64,000 nt of DNA, taken from assembly GCA_963713355.1 (NCBI GenBank), contig CAVQLK010000006.1, positions 124,001 through 188,000 of the forward strand, read 5' to 3'. Position numbers and translations under genes: made by a program. The notes beneath the pieces are model-generated. The model worked only from the letters and a program-made list of their open reading frames with translations, was not told where the DNA came from and did not search any database. The stretch comes from FEN-1219 sp963713355 (GTDB lineage Bacteria > Pseudomonadota > Gammaproteobacteria > Steroidobacterales > Rariloculaceae). Below are positions 26,319-35,475 of the stretch, piece after piece; the first letter of the stretch is position 1, and each line of letters starts with the position of its first letter.

Positions 26319-26624
26319 CTAGCCGCTCTCGTACTGCGCACGTTCATGCGCGGTGGCCTCGCGGGCAGAGATCACACGCACGAGGGCCTCTTCGTCGCCG
26401 AGCTCCTCGAACGTGTGGCTCACGACGAGGAGCACGCCGTTCTCGTCCTCGCCCAGCGTCAGCCAGCGCTCCTCAGTCTCGCTATGTTCCTCATCGTAAA
26501 GGCTTAGGGCCAGCGGGTCACGGAACACGGTCGCGGCCTGCTCGAAGGTCACGCCGTGCTTGCCACGGTTAGCGGCGGCCTTCTCAGGATCCCAGGCGAA
26601 GCGGTAAACAAAACGCTCAGCCAT
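26319..26624 (-). CDS. brnT: BrnT-family toxin
   Basis: 101 residues. The family pattern is clear: FAWDPEKAAANRGKHGVTFEQA, TVFRDPLALSLYDEEHSETEERW, a GVLLVV strand and the terminal VRVISAREATAHERAQYE. BrnT is a ribonuclease toxin of the RelE fold; the conserved Arg/Lys and late HERxxYE residues are present. With the ribbon-helix-helix gene 8 bases downstream it forms a type II toxin-antitoxin module. It is the only intact cargo left in the tRNA island, in line with selection for retention. Confidence 0.85.
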   Translation of the reverse strand: MAERFVYRFAWDPEKAAANRGKHGVTFEQAATVFRDPLALSLYDEEHSETEERWLTLGEDENGVLLVVSHTFEELGDEEALVRVISAREATAHERAQYESG

Positions 26625-27114
26625 ACCCGAAGCTCGGCGCGGCGAGGGCGCCTAACGCACTGTGTCCTTGACGATTGCGAGGCTTCACGCCAGAGGCTGC
26701 GCAACGGTGTCCGGAAGGCTGCGAGAATCTTCCAATATTTTCCTCGGACAACACCGGAAAACAGCGTTTTACGCGCAAATCAGCTGAAGTTTATTGGAAA
26801 TCAGAGATCGGCTTTTTGCTGTCAGCACAGGTGGTTAGGCGCATTCGGTCTGCTGATTATGAATCCGCCGCTCTAACCGTCTGCTACATCACCACGAAAA
26901 ACAGAGACTTGCGATCATCTGAGCGCCGGCGACCGGTCCTCAGAGCGGGCGAAATTCTATCGCAACTCGTTGATACTGTGTGAGCGCGGTCTGCGGATCG
27001 GTTTTCCACAGGTCAAGTTAGTGTGAGCGAGACGCACCGCGGTGCGAGCTGCCACGGACGGCAGCCGCGCGGTCGAGCAGAACGGACTGCGGCTGACGGT
27101 ATGCCGACGACTCA
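26625..27114. other. 490-base non-coding stretch with tRNA fragment
   Basis: Contains the partial tRNA copy and an AT-richer section (about 26725-26820) with CTTCCAATATTTTCC and TTTATTGGAAA. I see no gene. Sequence between the tRNA remnant and 27115 has no recognisable element. Confidence 0.5.
26855..26896 (-). repeat. Partial copy of tRNA-Met (5' half)
   Basis: On the plus strand, GATTATGAATCCGCCGCTCT and the following bases repeat tRNA positions 25293-25334 except for two missing bases (AG of the D stem at 25319-25321). The copy stops in the anticodon loop/stem. It keeps the base that would pair in the anticodon stem, whereas the intact gene has a mismatch there. No T arm or 3' end, so not functional. 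Confidence 0.75.
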
Positions 27115-28128
27115 TCATCTCGCTTGACGTGGTTCCAACCGCTCCATGAAGTAGCACAAACAGTCCTGACGAATCGACCGCTCGTCCACCGTGAGCATCG
27201 ACGGTGTGACCGCGCGTTTCAGCCGAAGCTGAGCGCCGCGTCGCTCGAAATATACGTCGGCGAGCTGGCGGTCGTCCTCTCCCCAAACGTCGAGCGGCCG
27301 GGCGTTGCCGGTTGCGAGCTCTGCGAACACCGTACCCGCCGGCAGGTCACGGAAGTTCATCTGCTCGAGCGTGCGCGCGAAGCGGAGGTCCGCCTCGCCG
27401 GCATTGAAGGTGAAAGTCGCATCGCGCGCGACTTTGACGACCCCTACGGTGCGATAGAGATCGAAGTCTCGACTCGGTAGCGGATGAGCCGGAAACTGAT
27501 CGAGGTTCAGTGCGGCCTCGAGGAGCTCGGCCGCATGCATCTCGCTCGAGAGGTTACCGGCCTTGCCGCATTCGACCGTGATCGCCGGGCAGCATTTCGC
27601 GAACGCCGCTGACTGCACGCCAAGCGGACGCTGAAAGTAGACTACCGTTCTTGAGAACAGCCGAGCGAAGTGTAGGAACCGGTCGTCGAGCACGTTCACG
27701 CACGAGTAGCTCGGATTGATGCCCGTGTTGTTGTGAATGTCGACGCTCGCGAACACGCGCCGCTGCCGCATTTCCGCCACGATCTGCGCCATCATTGCAT
27801 GCTCGGGTGAGCCCGCCGTGGCCGACCCCGGCCACACACGATTGTAGTCGGGCTGCTCCTTGAGTCGGCGCTCCCCGGCAGCCGCCGCCGCGACGTTGCC
27901 GACGAACACCGATAGCGCTCGAGGCAATGCCGCTAGGCGGCGCGCGAGCAGCGCTTGAATCGCCTTGAGCCCGGTGTCCTCGTTGCCGTGCAGCAGCACT
28001 GAAACGAATAACGGTTCTGGACGGCGTCCCGGCAGGTGCACGAGCGTCGGACCTGGCAGAACACGCCAGAGGTCGCGCGCGGAAACGTGCGCGAAGTCGC
28101 TGGGGAACGCCTCGAGCACGGTCAGCAT
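27115..28128 (-). CDS. Succinylglutamate desuccinylase/aspartoacylase-family hydrolase
   Basis: 337 residues. Zinc carboxypeptidase (M14-like) fold with LLHGNEDTG (His47 and Glu50 as zinc ligands) and a later VDIHNNTG containing the third ligand; ITVECGK holds the likely catalytic Glu. The family removes acyl groups from glutamate, aspartate or related amines. The C-terminal third is a beta domain as in the AstE/AspA group. It starts 19 bases after the GCS2-type ligase and is probably in one operon with it. A substrate made by that ligase is possible; AstE proper is unlikely without other ast genes. Confidence 0.8.
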   Translation of the reverse strand: MLTVLEAFPSDFAHVSARDLWRVLPGPTLVHLPGRRPEPLFVSVLLHGNEDTGLKAIQALLARRLAALPRALSVFVGNVAAAAAGERRLKEQPDYNRVWPGSATAGSPEHAMMAQIVAEMRQRRVFASVDIHNNTGINPSYSCVNVLDDRFLHFARLFSRTVVYFQRPLGVQSAAFAKCCPAITVECGKAGNLSSEMHAAELLEAALNLDQFPAHPLPSRDFDLYRTVGVVKVARDATFTFNAGEADLRFARTLEQMNFRDLPAGTVFAELATGNARPLDVWGEDDRQLADVYFERRGAQLRLKRAVTPSMLTVDERSIRQDCLCYFMERLEPRQAR

Positions 28129-28147
28129 CGTGCCGAGACCGGACTGC

Positions 28148-29569
28148 TCAGAGCGGCCACTCGTGAATCGGGACGCCGGAACGCTGATTCACCAGGTATT
28201 CGGCGGTCAACCGAGCGAAGTCGCTGCCATGCTTGCTCACAAAGTCCCGTTGCCAACGCGCCCCATTCTGCCCGGCGCGCACGCGCGCGCGGATGAGTTC
28301 GAGGTAGCGACGGGCGTCGTCGTCATCGATGCCGAGCGTCGACAGCCCCTCGTACGCGATGTGCAATAGCTCGTCGGCGAGCAAATCGCGTACGCTCAGC
28401 TCCGCTCCGTTGAGCCAAGTGATCCGTGCGTCGAGCCCATCGCGCGCGACGCTGTAAAAGTTGTCGCGTGCCGTCTCGAACGCAATATTGGCCTCGGGGG
28501 CGTCGCGGAGGCCTGCAAGAAACCGCGCCGCGCCCACATATAGGGCTGCGTTCGCGATCATGTCGATGTTGGTGGGCCCGGCCGGCATGACGCGATGCTC
28601 GACGCGGATCGTAGGCCCGCGTGCTCCGTCGACGCCGATGAGCAAGCGGTTCCAGCGCCAGATCGTGCCGTTGTGTAGACGCAGATGGCTCAAGCGAGAT
28701 GCGCCGTCCTGAACTTCCGTCGGCAGCAGCACCGAATAGTGGTCGATGTTCTCTCGAAAATAGGCCAATGGATCGTCGATGTAACCGGAGCCGAAGCTGA
28801 CGCGACGCAGCTCCGGCGTCTGCGCACCGCCTGTATCGACGGCCTGCTCGAAAAGGGGTATCCGAGTTTCCTCCCAGAGCGACTTGCCAAATAAGAACGG
28901 CGAGTTCGCCGACACGGCCGTCATGGGTGCCGAGAGAATCAGCGACGCGTTGTAGTACCGATGTACCTCTCTTACTGGTGCCTGCAGATGCACTTGAAAA
29001 GAAGTAGCGGCCGCCTCGAGCATCACGTCCGAGTGCGAAACGTCGAGGTGATCCCGGCCCGTCACGTTCAGCCGCAACGGTCTTCCTCCGCGCTGTCTAA
29101 ACACTTGTTCGTTGAGGGCGAAGTAGCGGTTGCGCGGCGAGATGTTCGCGAGCGTGAGGTCGCGATTGCGCAGCGTCGGCAAGATGCCAATCATGATGGG
29201 CGAAGCGTCGATGTCGCGGCCTACGTCAAGACAGCGGCTCCAAGTGGCTTCAAGCTCCGCCTCGAGGCGACGCAAGCCATGCCCGGTTGCTCGTTGCGGC
29301 GTGCCGTTCAGCTCTATGTTGAAGCGGGAAAGCTCTGGCACCACCAATGGATGCGAGAGCTTTTCCAGAAACTCCTCGTTCTTCGGCATGGGCAAGCAAT
29401 CGCGACCCAGCAGACAGGCTTCGAGCTCGAACCCGACCACGAATTCGGAGTCATCGAACCGACCGGCCGCGAGCCAGGCTTCGAGTAGTTGCGTTTCGCT
29501 CTCGAGCGCTGCCGCGAATCGCTCGAAGTCTCGTGGCTCGAACCGTGTTCCGTCGATCTCCCTTCCCAC
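28148..29569 (-). CDS. Carboxylate-amine ligase, glutamate-cysteine ligase family 2
   Basis: 473 residues. GCS2 fold: VGFELEACLL near residue 45 (first metal/ATP Glu residues), ELSRFNIELNGTPQ near 80, then LDVSHSDVMLEAAATSFQVHLQ near 175 and TIRVEHRVMPAGPTN near 320. The family couples glutamate to cysteine or another amine with ATP. It is longer than YbdK (about 370 residues) and could be the cell's GshA or a specialised ligase. Operon with the desuccinylase-like gene downstream; PEP carboxylase lies 117 bases upstream in the same direction. Confidence 0.7.
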   Translation of the reverse strand: MGREIDGTRFEPRDFERFAAALESETQLLEAWLAAGRFDDSEFVVGFELEACLLGRDCLPMPKNEEFLEKLSHPLVVPELSRFNIELNGTPQRATGHGLRRLEAELEATWSRCLDVGRDIDASPIMIGILPTLRNRDLTLANISPRNRYFALNEQVFRQRGGRPLRLNVTGRDHLDVSHSDVMLEAAATSFQVHLQAPVREVHRYYNASLILSAPMTAVSANSPFLFGKSLWEETRIPLFEQAVDTGGAQTPELRRVSFGSGYIDDPLAYFRENIDHYSVLLPTEVQDGASRLSHLRLHNGTIWRWNRLLIGVDGARGPTIRVEHRVMPAGPTNIDMIANAALYVGAARFLAGLRDAPEANIAFETARDNFYSVARDGLDARITWLNGAELSVRDLLADELLHIAYEGLSTLGIDDDDARRYLELIRARVRAGQNGARWQRDFVSKHGSDFARLTAEYLVNQRSGVPIHEWPL

Positions 29570-29686
29570 GGTGTCCTCCTTTCTCCGGAGTCTAAGCAGC
29601 CTGGTCGAGCGTACCGCAACTGCGTCACACGACGAACGAGTGTAACGGTGCTCATTCGGGCTCGGCTTCGACAGCGCGCATCGTCG

Positions 29687-32410
29687 TCAGCCGCTATTCC
29701 TCAGCGCGGTCGCTACGGCATTGATCGTAAGCTGGATGCCTTCCTGAACCCGCTCATCGGTTTCGCCGGCCCGGTAGCGCCGCAACAGCTCGACCTGGAG
29801 CAAGTTGAGCGGCTCGATGTACGGGAGCCGCAGGCGGATCGACTCGTCGAGGCCCGGGTTGTTCTCGAGCAATCGCGACTGGCCGGTGATTTCGAGCAGC
29901 ACGTCGCGTGTCGTTTGCCAGGCCGCCTCGATCTGCGGGAAGTATGCGTCGGCGAGCGCTAGGTCCGTCACAAGCGTCAGATAACGGCGCGCGATCTGCA
30001 TGTCGCTTTTCGCGAGCACCATCTCCATGTTGTCGATCGTAGTCTTGAAAAACGGCCATGCGGCGAGCATCTCGCGCAGCAGGCCGCGGTCCTCGAACTC
30101 CGCGAGTGCCCGGCCGGCGCCGTACCAACCCGGCAGCATGACGCGCGCCTGCGCCCACGAGAACACCCACGGAATCGCACGCAAGTCCTCGATACGGTCG
30201 GAAGTCGTGCGCGAGGACGGGCGCGAGCCGATCTTCAGCGTTGCGATCTCCGGCAACGGCGTCATCTGACGAAAGAAGGACTTGAATCCTTCGCTGCCGT
30301 AGACGAGCGCACGGTATTGCTCGAACGCATCGCTCGAGATCGCAGCCATCGCGTCGGCGAAGCGCGTCCTTTGCAGGCCCGTGCGAGTCGCGGGCTCGAG
30401 GGACGCAAGCAACGTCGCCGCGGCCATCGCCTCGAGGTTCTGCGCGGCGTTCTCGCGCGTGCCGTATTTCGCAGCGATCATTTCGCCCTGCTCCGTGATG
30501 CGGATCCGGCCCTGCACGCTGCCGCTTGGCTGGGCGCGGATCGCCGCGAACGAAGGCCCGCCACCGCGGCCGACCGAGCCACCACGGCCATGAAAGATCT
30601 GCATCGCGATACCGCTTTCGCGGAACACTTCAGCAAGCGCGCGCGTCGCCTCGTTGAGACTCCAAACCGACGTGAGGTAGCCGCCGTCCTTGTTCGAGTC
30701 GGAGTAGCCGACCATCACTTCCTGATGGCCGCGCTTCGCCGCGGCCGCGCGCACGTCGGGCAGCGCGAGCCACGCGCGCATGATCTCTGGCGCCCGCTTG
30801 AGATCGGCGATCGTCTCGAACAGCGGCACGACCATGATCGGGGCGTTCGCGGGATCGGCCGCACGGTAAAGACCGGCCTCCTTGAGCAGCAAGCTCACCT
30901 CGAGCAGGTCGGAAACGCTCTGGCACTTCGAAATGACGTAAGCCGTGATGCACCCGCGGCCGTACCGTTCATGCGCAGCTTTCGCGGCACGGACGATCGC
31001 GAGCTCCGCTTTCGTCTCGTCCGCATAGGTCTCGAACGGGGTGAACAGCGGCCGCGGCGCGGCGAGCTCCCGCCGCAATACCGCAACACGTGCGTCCTCG
31101 TCGAGGCTCGAATAATCGGCATGTGCGCCCGCAACCTTCAGCAACTCTGCGACGACCCGCGCATGCACGTCGGAGTTTTGCCGTAGATCGAGCGTCGCGA
31201 GATGGAAGCCGCAACACTCGACCGCGCGGATCAAGAGGTCGAGCGGGCCGCCGGTCGCGAGCAGGCCCGAGCCGCCCGCCGCGAGCGACCTTGCGAGCGT
31301 GCCGAGATCGGCGCGCAACTCTTCAAGGGCGGCATAGGGTGCGCCCGACACCTTCGCGGGCAGCGCAGGCGGATGCCCCGTCAACGTCTCATAGGTCGCG
31401 GCTAGCCGCGCGTAGATGCCGATCAACGCTCGCCGATATGGCTCGTCGCTGCGTGCAACGCTGTCGTCGCCGCTGCGGGCGGCAAGCGCTTCGGCCTCGG
31501 GCGACACGTTGGCGAGGCTCGTCGTGATCGAGAGCTCGGTGCCGAGCTCGTGGATCTGCGCGAGGTAGCTCTCGAGGGCGGCCTGCGCGGCTCGGCCGAG
31601 CGCGTACTGCAGCGACTCGGCTGTAACGTTCGGATTGCCGTCGCGGTCGCCGCCGATCCACGAGCCGAGCTTCAAGAAGCACGCCGCTCGGCGCGGCAGC
31701 AACCGCTCCCAGCGCGCGTAGAGCTGCGGCAGGACGGGTAGCAGGACGCCGCTCAGATAAGAAAGCGCGATCTCGACCTCGTCGGACACCGGCAAGCGAT
31801 GGCGTCGCAGCGGTCGCGTCTGCCACAGCAGAGCGATCTGCCGCAGTAGCGCCTGCTCGATCAGGTCGCCGTCCGGCGTCTCAACGCTGCCTGTGTCGCG
31901 CGCGCGCATGAGCTCCGCGATATGCCTGCGGTGGTCGAGCATGCTCTTGCGCATCACCTCGGTCGGATGCGCGGTGAGCACGGGCACTATCAGCGCACGA
32001 TCGAGGAGCTCCGCCGCCTGCTCGCGCGTAACGCCACGCGACTCGAGCTCGGCAAGAATCGTGGCGACGTCTTGCCCGCTCTCGGCCGGCGCGCCGTTGC
32101 CCAAGCCTTGACGGTCTTCCGCGAGGTTCGCGAGCATCGAGAACAGCATGAAGCCGCGCACGAACGCGAGCGTGTCGTCGAGCGTGAGCGCTTCGAGATT
32201 GCGGCCGAGCGCTGCAGCGTCGCCAAGACCGCGCGCCCGGTCGACGGAGCTCGCGCGGATCGCTTCGATGCGCTCGAAGAGTTGCGTTCCGCCATATGCA
32301 CGGATCACGTCGCCGAGCAGCTTGCCGAGATAGCGGATGTCCGCGTTCTGCGAGATCGGCCGCGGATTCGGCTCGGCCCCTGCATGAGCATCGTTTGCGA
32401 CAAGTGCCAT
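29687..32410 (-). CDS. ppc: Phosphoenolpyruvate carboxylase
   Basis: 907 residues, a complete enzyme. Catalytic VLTAHPTEVMRKS with His148, the GYSDSNKDGG block, the FHGRGGSVGRGGGP loop (about residue 600), KIGSRPSSR, and the C-terminal RNSG. Reaction: PEP plus bicarbonate to oxaloacetate and phosphate, filling the TCA cycle in the cytoplasm. ATG 32410 is chosen for its position before NPRPISQNADIRYLGKLLG, where the family's N-terminus begins. The feedback sites for aspartate appear conserved in style, but I did not check residue by residue. Confidence 0.95.
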   Translation of the reverse strand: MALVANDAHAGAEPNPRPISQNADIRYLGKLLGDVIRAYGGTQLFERIEAIRASSVDRARGLGDAAALGRNLEALTLDDTLAFVRGFMLFSMLANLAEDRQGLGNGAPAESGQDVATILAELESRGVTREQAAELLDRALIVPVLTAHPTEVMRKSMLDHRRHIAELMRARDTGSVETPDGDLIEQALLRQIALLWQTRPLRRHRLPVSDEVEIALSYLSGVLLPVLPQLYARWERLLPRRAACFLKLGSWIGGDRDGNPNVTAESLQYALGRAAQAALESYLAQIHELGTELSITTSLANVSPEAEALAARSGDDSVARSDEPYRRALIGIYARLAATYETLTGHPPALPAKVSGAPYAALEELRADLGTLARSLAAGGSGLLATGGPLDLLIRAVECCGFHLATLDLRQNSDVHARVVAELLKVAGAHADYSSLDEDARVAVLRRELAAPRPLFTPFETYADETKAELAIVRAAKAAHERYGRGCITAYVISKCQSVSDLLEVSLLLKEAGLYRAADPANAPIMVVPLFETIADLKRAPEIMRAWLALPDVRAAAAKRGHQEVMVGYSDSNKDGGYLTSVWSLNEATRALAEVFRESGIAMQIFHGRGGSVGRGGGPSFAAIRAQPSGSVQGRIRITEQGEMIAAKYGTRENAAQNLEAMAAATLLASLEPATRTGLQRTRFADAMAAISSDAFEQYRALVYGSEGFKSFFRQMTPLPEIATLKIGSRPSSRTTSDRIEDLRAIPWVFSWAQARVMLPGWYGAGRALAEFEDRGLLREMLAAWPFFKTTIDNMEMVLAKSDMQIARRYLTLVTDLALADAYFPQIEAAWQTTRDVLLEITGQSRLLENNPGLDESIRLRLPYIEPLNLLQVELLRRYRAGETDERVQEGIQLTINAVATALRNSG

Positions 32411-32538
32411 CTACTTTTCCGGCTCATCCGTCGAGCTTCACTTCACGACACGGACAGCCGGAATGCAAATCCGAGCGGACGAGCGTTGGCCCGGCGCTTG
32501 CATTCGCAGCGTACGTTCTATTTTAGCTCGGAGCGCCC

Positions 32539-32694
32539 GTGAGCGATGTCGGCTACCGCGATGGACCCACTCACACGGGGTGGCAACAAGGGATCGTCTA
32601 CGAGGTCTACCCGCGTTCGTTCCAAGATAGTAACGGCGACGACATCGGCGAACAGGAACGTGCCGAGCTTCAGCAGGTTTACGGCACGCGTTGA
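32539..32694 (+). pseudogene. GH13 alpha-glucosidase/amylase N-terminal fragment
   Basis: From GTG 32539 the reading W-QQGIVYEVYPRSFQDSNGDD is the start of a glycoside hydrolase family 13 enzyme (normally ...QDSNGDGVGDLRGI). Homology stops after DDIG; 14 codons of unrelated sequence lead to a stop at 32694. Only about 37 of some 550 residues remain. On the opposite strand just beyond it, a hydrophobic stretch of about 35 codons hints at another broken gene joined at about 32640. Confidence 0.6.
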
Positions 32695-32779
32695 GCGCGC
32701 ATAGGCCGAGAGGCCGAGGAAGACCACCGCCGTGGCGTCCATCGCCGTCGCCACCGTCTCCGTCCCGCGCTAGTCGGAG

Positions 32780-33274
32780 GTGTATAAAAGGTCGCGTATC
32801 GAAGGCGCCGGGGAGCCGTTTCCGATCGCGCACTCGGGCTTCGACGAGGGTCAAGCCAGGTTTTCGCCAGACGGGCAGTGGATCGCCTACGTCTCGAACG
32901 AGACGGGTCGCCAAGAGGTGTACGCCCAGCCCTTCCCGGCCTTGAGCCGCAAGTGGCAGATCTCGAGCGCAGGCGGCATCTATCCGCGCTGGCGGCCCGA
33001 CGGACGCGAGCTCTTCTATCTCGCGCCCGATCTGCACCTGATGGCGGTACCGATGCAAATCGCGTCGCCCACCTCGGTCACCCCGGGCGTGCCTCGACCG
33101 CTGTTCTCGACGCGCCTAGCAACGACTGGCCCCTACGTGTTCACGGCGGGGATATTCGCGAAGGCGCAGTACGCGGTCGCCCCCGACGGCCGGTTCCTGA
33201 TGAACGTCGCCGACGACGCTCGCGCGCCGCCGATCACGTTCGTTCTCGGCTGGCCGACGGAGCTCGGCGACTGA
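32780..33274 (+). pseudogene. TolB/PD40-type propeller, C-terminal fragment
   Basis: 164 codons that start in the middle of a beta-propeller: FSPDGQWIAYVSNETGRQEVYAQPFP, then GGIYPRWRPDGRELFYLAPD and a terminal strand. This matches the end of large proteins with PD40 repeats, often fused to a kinase or a CadC-type domain. There is no N-terminal domain, and the apparent start GTG lies within homologous sequence. It is most likely debris from the same rearrangement that left the GH13 fragment 90 bases upstream. Confidence 0.6.
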
Positions 33275-33413
33275 CCGGTCGGCTGCGGCTCGGCGCGCCC
33301 GCAGGGCGAGGCGGAATTGCAGGCGCTCGTCGAGCGGTTAGCTGAGCACACGTGTCGTTTGCAGCTTTCCATTGTCTAACGGCGGGCCCTGCCTTTAGTT
33401 CAAAAGGATCGAA

Positions 33414-34484
33414 GTGCCCAAACGAGGCAAGATAGAGCGCGAAAACACCGACGAGAGCCTGCGCGTAGAGCGGAAGCAGACCGATCAGGCCCTGATGGAC
33501 AGACAGGCCGCTGTCGACGAGAGCGCCGACGAGACTGTCGAGCAGGCACGATCCGCGGCCGACGCTGTCCTCGCCACGGCTCGCGTTACGGCGGATGAGT
33601 TGCTGCGCGCGGGGGGTGACGCGCATGTGCTGTCACATCCGGCGCTTGCTGAACAGCGGGCGGCGGAGGACGACGCTCTCCAGGGCGCGCGGGTGGACGC
33701 GGACGAAGCTTTGCGCCTACAACGCGAAGCGAACGTCCGCATTCTCGCGGCGCTGCTGCCGCTGGAGAGACAAAAAACGGACCGACACTTGCTCACCGAG
33801 CGCGCTCGTGCGGACGACGCGGTCGCGCATCGCGACGACTTCTTGGGGATAGTCACTCACGATTTGCGCGATCTGCTTTCCGGAATCGTGTTGAGTGCGG
33901 CGCTACTGCCGGATGGCGCGTCCGATCGCAACGGGGCGAAGCAACGAATTCAACGCTACGCCGCACGAATGAACCGGCTGATTGGTGACCTCGTCGACGT
34001 GGCCTCCATCGACGCCGGGCAACTCAAAGTCGTTCCTGCGCTCGCGGATTGGTCTGCGTTGATAGAGGAAGTAGCGGCGCTATTCCAACCTTTGGCGTCG
34101 GCGCAGGGCATAACGATCGAAGTCGCGTTCGCAGAGCGATCTCTCGCAATGCGGTTCGACCACGATCGCATGCTGCAAGTACTCGCTAATCTCATCGCCA
34201 ATTCGCTCAAGTTCACTCCACGTGGCGGTCGAATTCGCGTGGAGGCCGAGCGCGGAACAGACGAGCTACGCTGCGCCGTGCATGACACAGGCTCGGGAAT
34301 ACCGGCGCATATGTTGGAGGCGGTCTTCCAACGCTTCTGGCAGGTGCGGAGCGAGGATCGACGAGGCGTAGGGCTTGGCCTCTACATCACTCGATGCATC
34401 GTCGAGGCTCATGGCGGACGGATCTGGGCGGAGAGCGTCGAAGGAGTCGGAAGTACGCTGCGATTTGTTCTCCCGCTCGTTTAG
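33414..34484 (+). CDS. Orphan sensor histidine kinase with coiled-coil N-terminus
   Basis: 356 residues from GTG 33414. No membrane helix. Residues 1-140 are charged and repetitive (ERKQTDQALMDRQ, ERQKTDRHLLTER, RADDAVAHRDD), forming a long coiled coil. Then the kinase core: VTHDLRDLLSGI with His149, N-box NLIANSLKFTP, DTGSGIP and GVGLGLYI. Soluble kinase, probably autophosphorylating a partner response regulator, but none is adjacent. The signal would be sensed through the coiled coil or a binding partner. Confidence 0.75.
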   Translation: MPKRGKIERENTDESLRVERKQTDQALMDRQAAVDESADETVEQARSAADAVLATARVTADELLRAGGDAHVLSHPALAEQRAAEDDALQGARVDADEALRLQREANVRILAALLPLERQKTDRHLLTERARADDAVAHRDDFLGIVTHDLRDLLSGIVLSAALLPDGASDRNGAKQRIQRYAARMNRLIGDLVDVASIDAGQLKVVPALADWSALIEEVAALFQPLASAQGITIEVAFAERSLAMRFDHDRMLQVLANLIANSLKFTPRGGRIRVEAERGTDELRCAVHDTGSGIPAHMLEAVFQRFWQVRSEDRRGVGLGLYITRCIVEAHGGRIWAESVEGVGSTLRFVLPLV

Positions 34485-34782
34485 CTTGCGCAAGGCGGAC
34501 GGCTCGTTCGCGCCAGTGGGAGTTATCGTTGCCACGTCTGTTGAATTGTGGCGGCTGTCGCGCATGAGCATGCTCCCTCGTAAGTCGAGAGCGACGGTGG
34601 GCCTCGGCGACGTCGTCGACCGAAAGCAAGCGCTCTCACGCTTGCTCCCTTTGGTTACGGCGCGATGGCTTGCAAAGATGGTGTACTCGCTCGGCGTCAG
34701 ATGGCGGCTGCGCTGCACAATCCTCTGCCTGGATCAAAAAGACGGCAGCAGGCGGATATCCCGCCGACCGCCGCTTTTTAGA
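34485..34782. other. Intergenic stretch, nothing recognised
   Basis: About 300 bases between the kinase and the convergent hemerythrin gene. Open frames run across it on both strands but look like shadows with no recognisable protein, ribosome site or hairpin. Confidence 0.4.
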
Positions 34783-35325
34783 TTATCGACTGCGAGCGGC
34801 GTCTGAGGTTTCACGACTATTCGTCGGGGGCTTTCCCTCCGCGTCATCCCCGCCCATCAGCTCGGCCTTCCGTTGCTGGAGCTCTTCCCCGAGCGTCTTC
34901 AAGTCCATATCGGACTGCTTGGCTTTGGCGAACATCCCGTCGCGTTGCTCTTCTTCCTTGACGTGATGTTTAATCATCTCGGAGAGCACGGTGACGCGCG
35001 CTTCGAAGTAGTCGTGCTCCGGACCGGCGGCTTCGATCTCGGCAATCAGCTTCTTTGCGCCGTCATGTTCAACTTCCGCTTCGTGGTGAAGGTCTTTTTC
35101 CTCCGTCGCCTCGAGGAACGCGGGATAGAAGATTTCTTCCTCGATCGTGGTATGAGTCTTGAGCGCAGTGCAAATCTCTTTTGCAAGCTCCTGCTTCTTC
35201 GACAGGGAATCGGTTTTCTCGAACCCCTTGAACATCTGCTCGACCTCCCGATGGTCGGCTTTCAAAAGCGCGATCGCATCGGGTTTCTTCGTCTTGCTGG
35301 AAGACTGTTGACGTGAACTAGCCAT
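34783..35325 (-). CDS. Hemerythrin-like (HHE) domain protein
   Basis: 180 residues from ATG 35325, preceded by AGGAGACC. A basic low-complexity N-terminus (SSRQQSSSKTKKPD) is followed by the HHE four-helix core: LLKADHREVEQMF, THTTIEEEIFYPAF, EVEHDGAKKLI and MIKHHVKEEEQRDG, supplying the His and Glu ligands of a di-iron site. Such proteins bind oxygen or NO, or manage iron and oxidative stress. Charged C-terminal tail. Not in an operon. Confidence 0.8.
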   Translation of the reverse strand: MASSRQQSSSKTKKPDAIALLKADHREVEQMFKGFEKTDSLSKKQELAKEICTALKTHTTIEEEIFYPAFLEATEEKDLHHEAEVEHDGAKKLIAEIEAAGPEHDYFEARVTVLSEMIKHHVKEEEQRDGMFAKAKQSDMDLKTLGEELQQRKAELMGGDDAEGKPPTNSRETSDAARSR

Positions 35326-35475
35326 CTCTTGGTCTCCTATGGTCGTGTTGGCGGACGCGCGTGAGCTGCACATCGCATGCCAGCGAGCCGCGCGGCGAAG
35401 CGAATTGCCGCAACGAAGCGTTCTACTTAGTCGCCGCCTTTACCCAGCCGCACGAGATCGCGCGCGAATGCGTGC

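Larger units (their letters stand above)
25255..26896. mobile_element. Decayed integrated island at tRNA-Met
   Basis: The complete tRNA-Met gene (25255-25331) and a 40-bp copy of its anticodon-to-5'-end half (26855-26896), in the same orientation, bracket 1.5 kb that holds a broken tyrosine integrase, the start of an IS21-type transposase and a BrnT-type toxin-antitoxin pair. This is the structure left by a tRNA-targeting integrative element after decay. The duplicated part is the 5' half, not the 3' half, which is unusual. Confidence 0.65.

Noticed and set aside
27115..28128. astE of arginine degradation
   Set aside because: No other ast genes nearby and the neighbour is a GCS2 ligase.
32518..32754. 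78-codon minus-strand gene
   Set aside because: Its second half is antisense to the GH13 fragment and the first half has no recognised family; at most a third broken gene.
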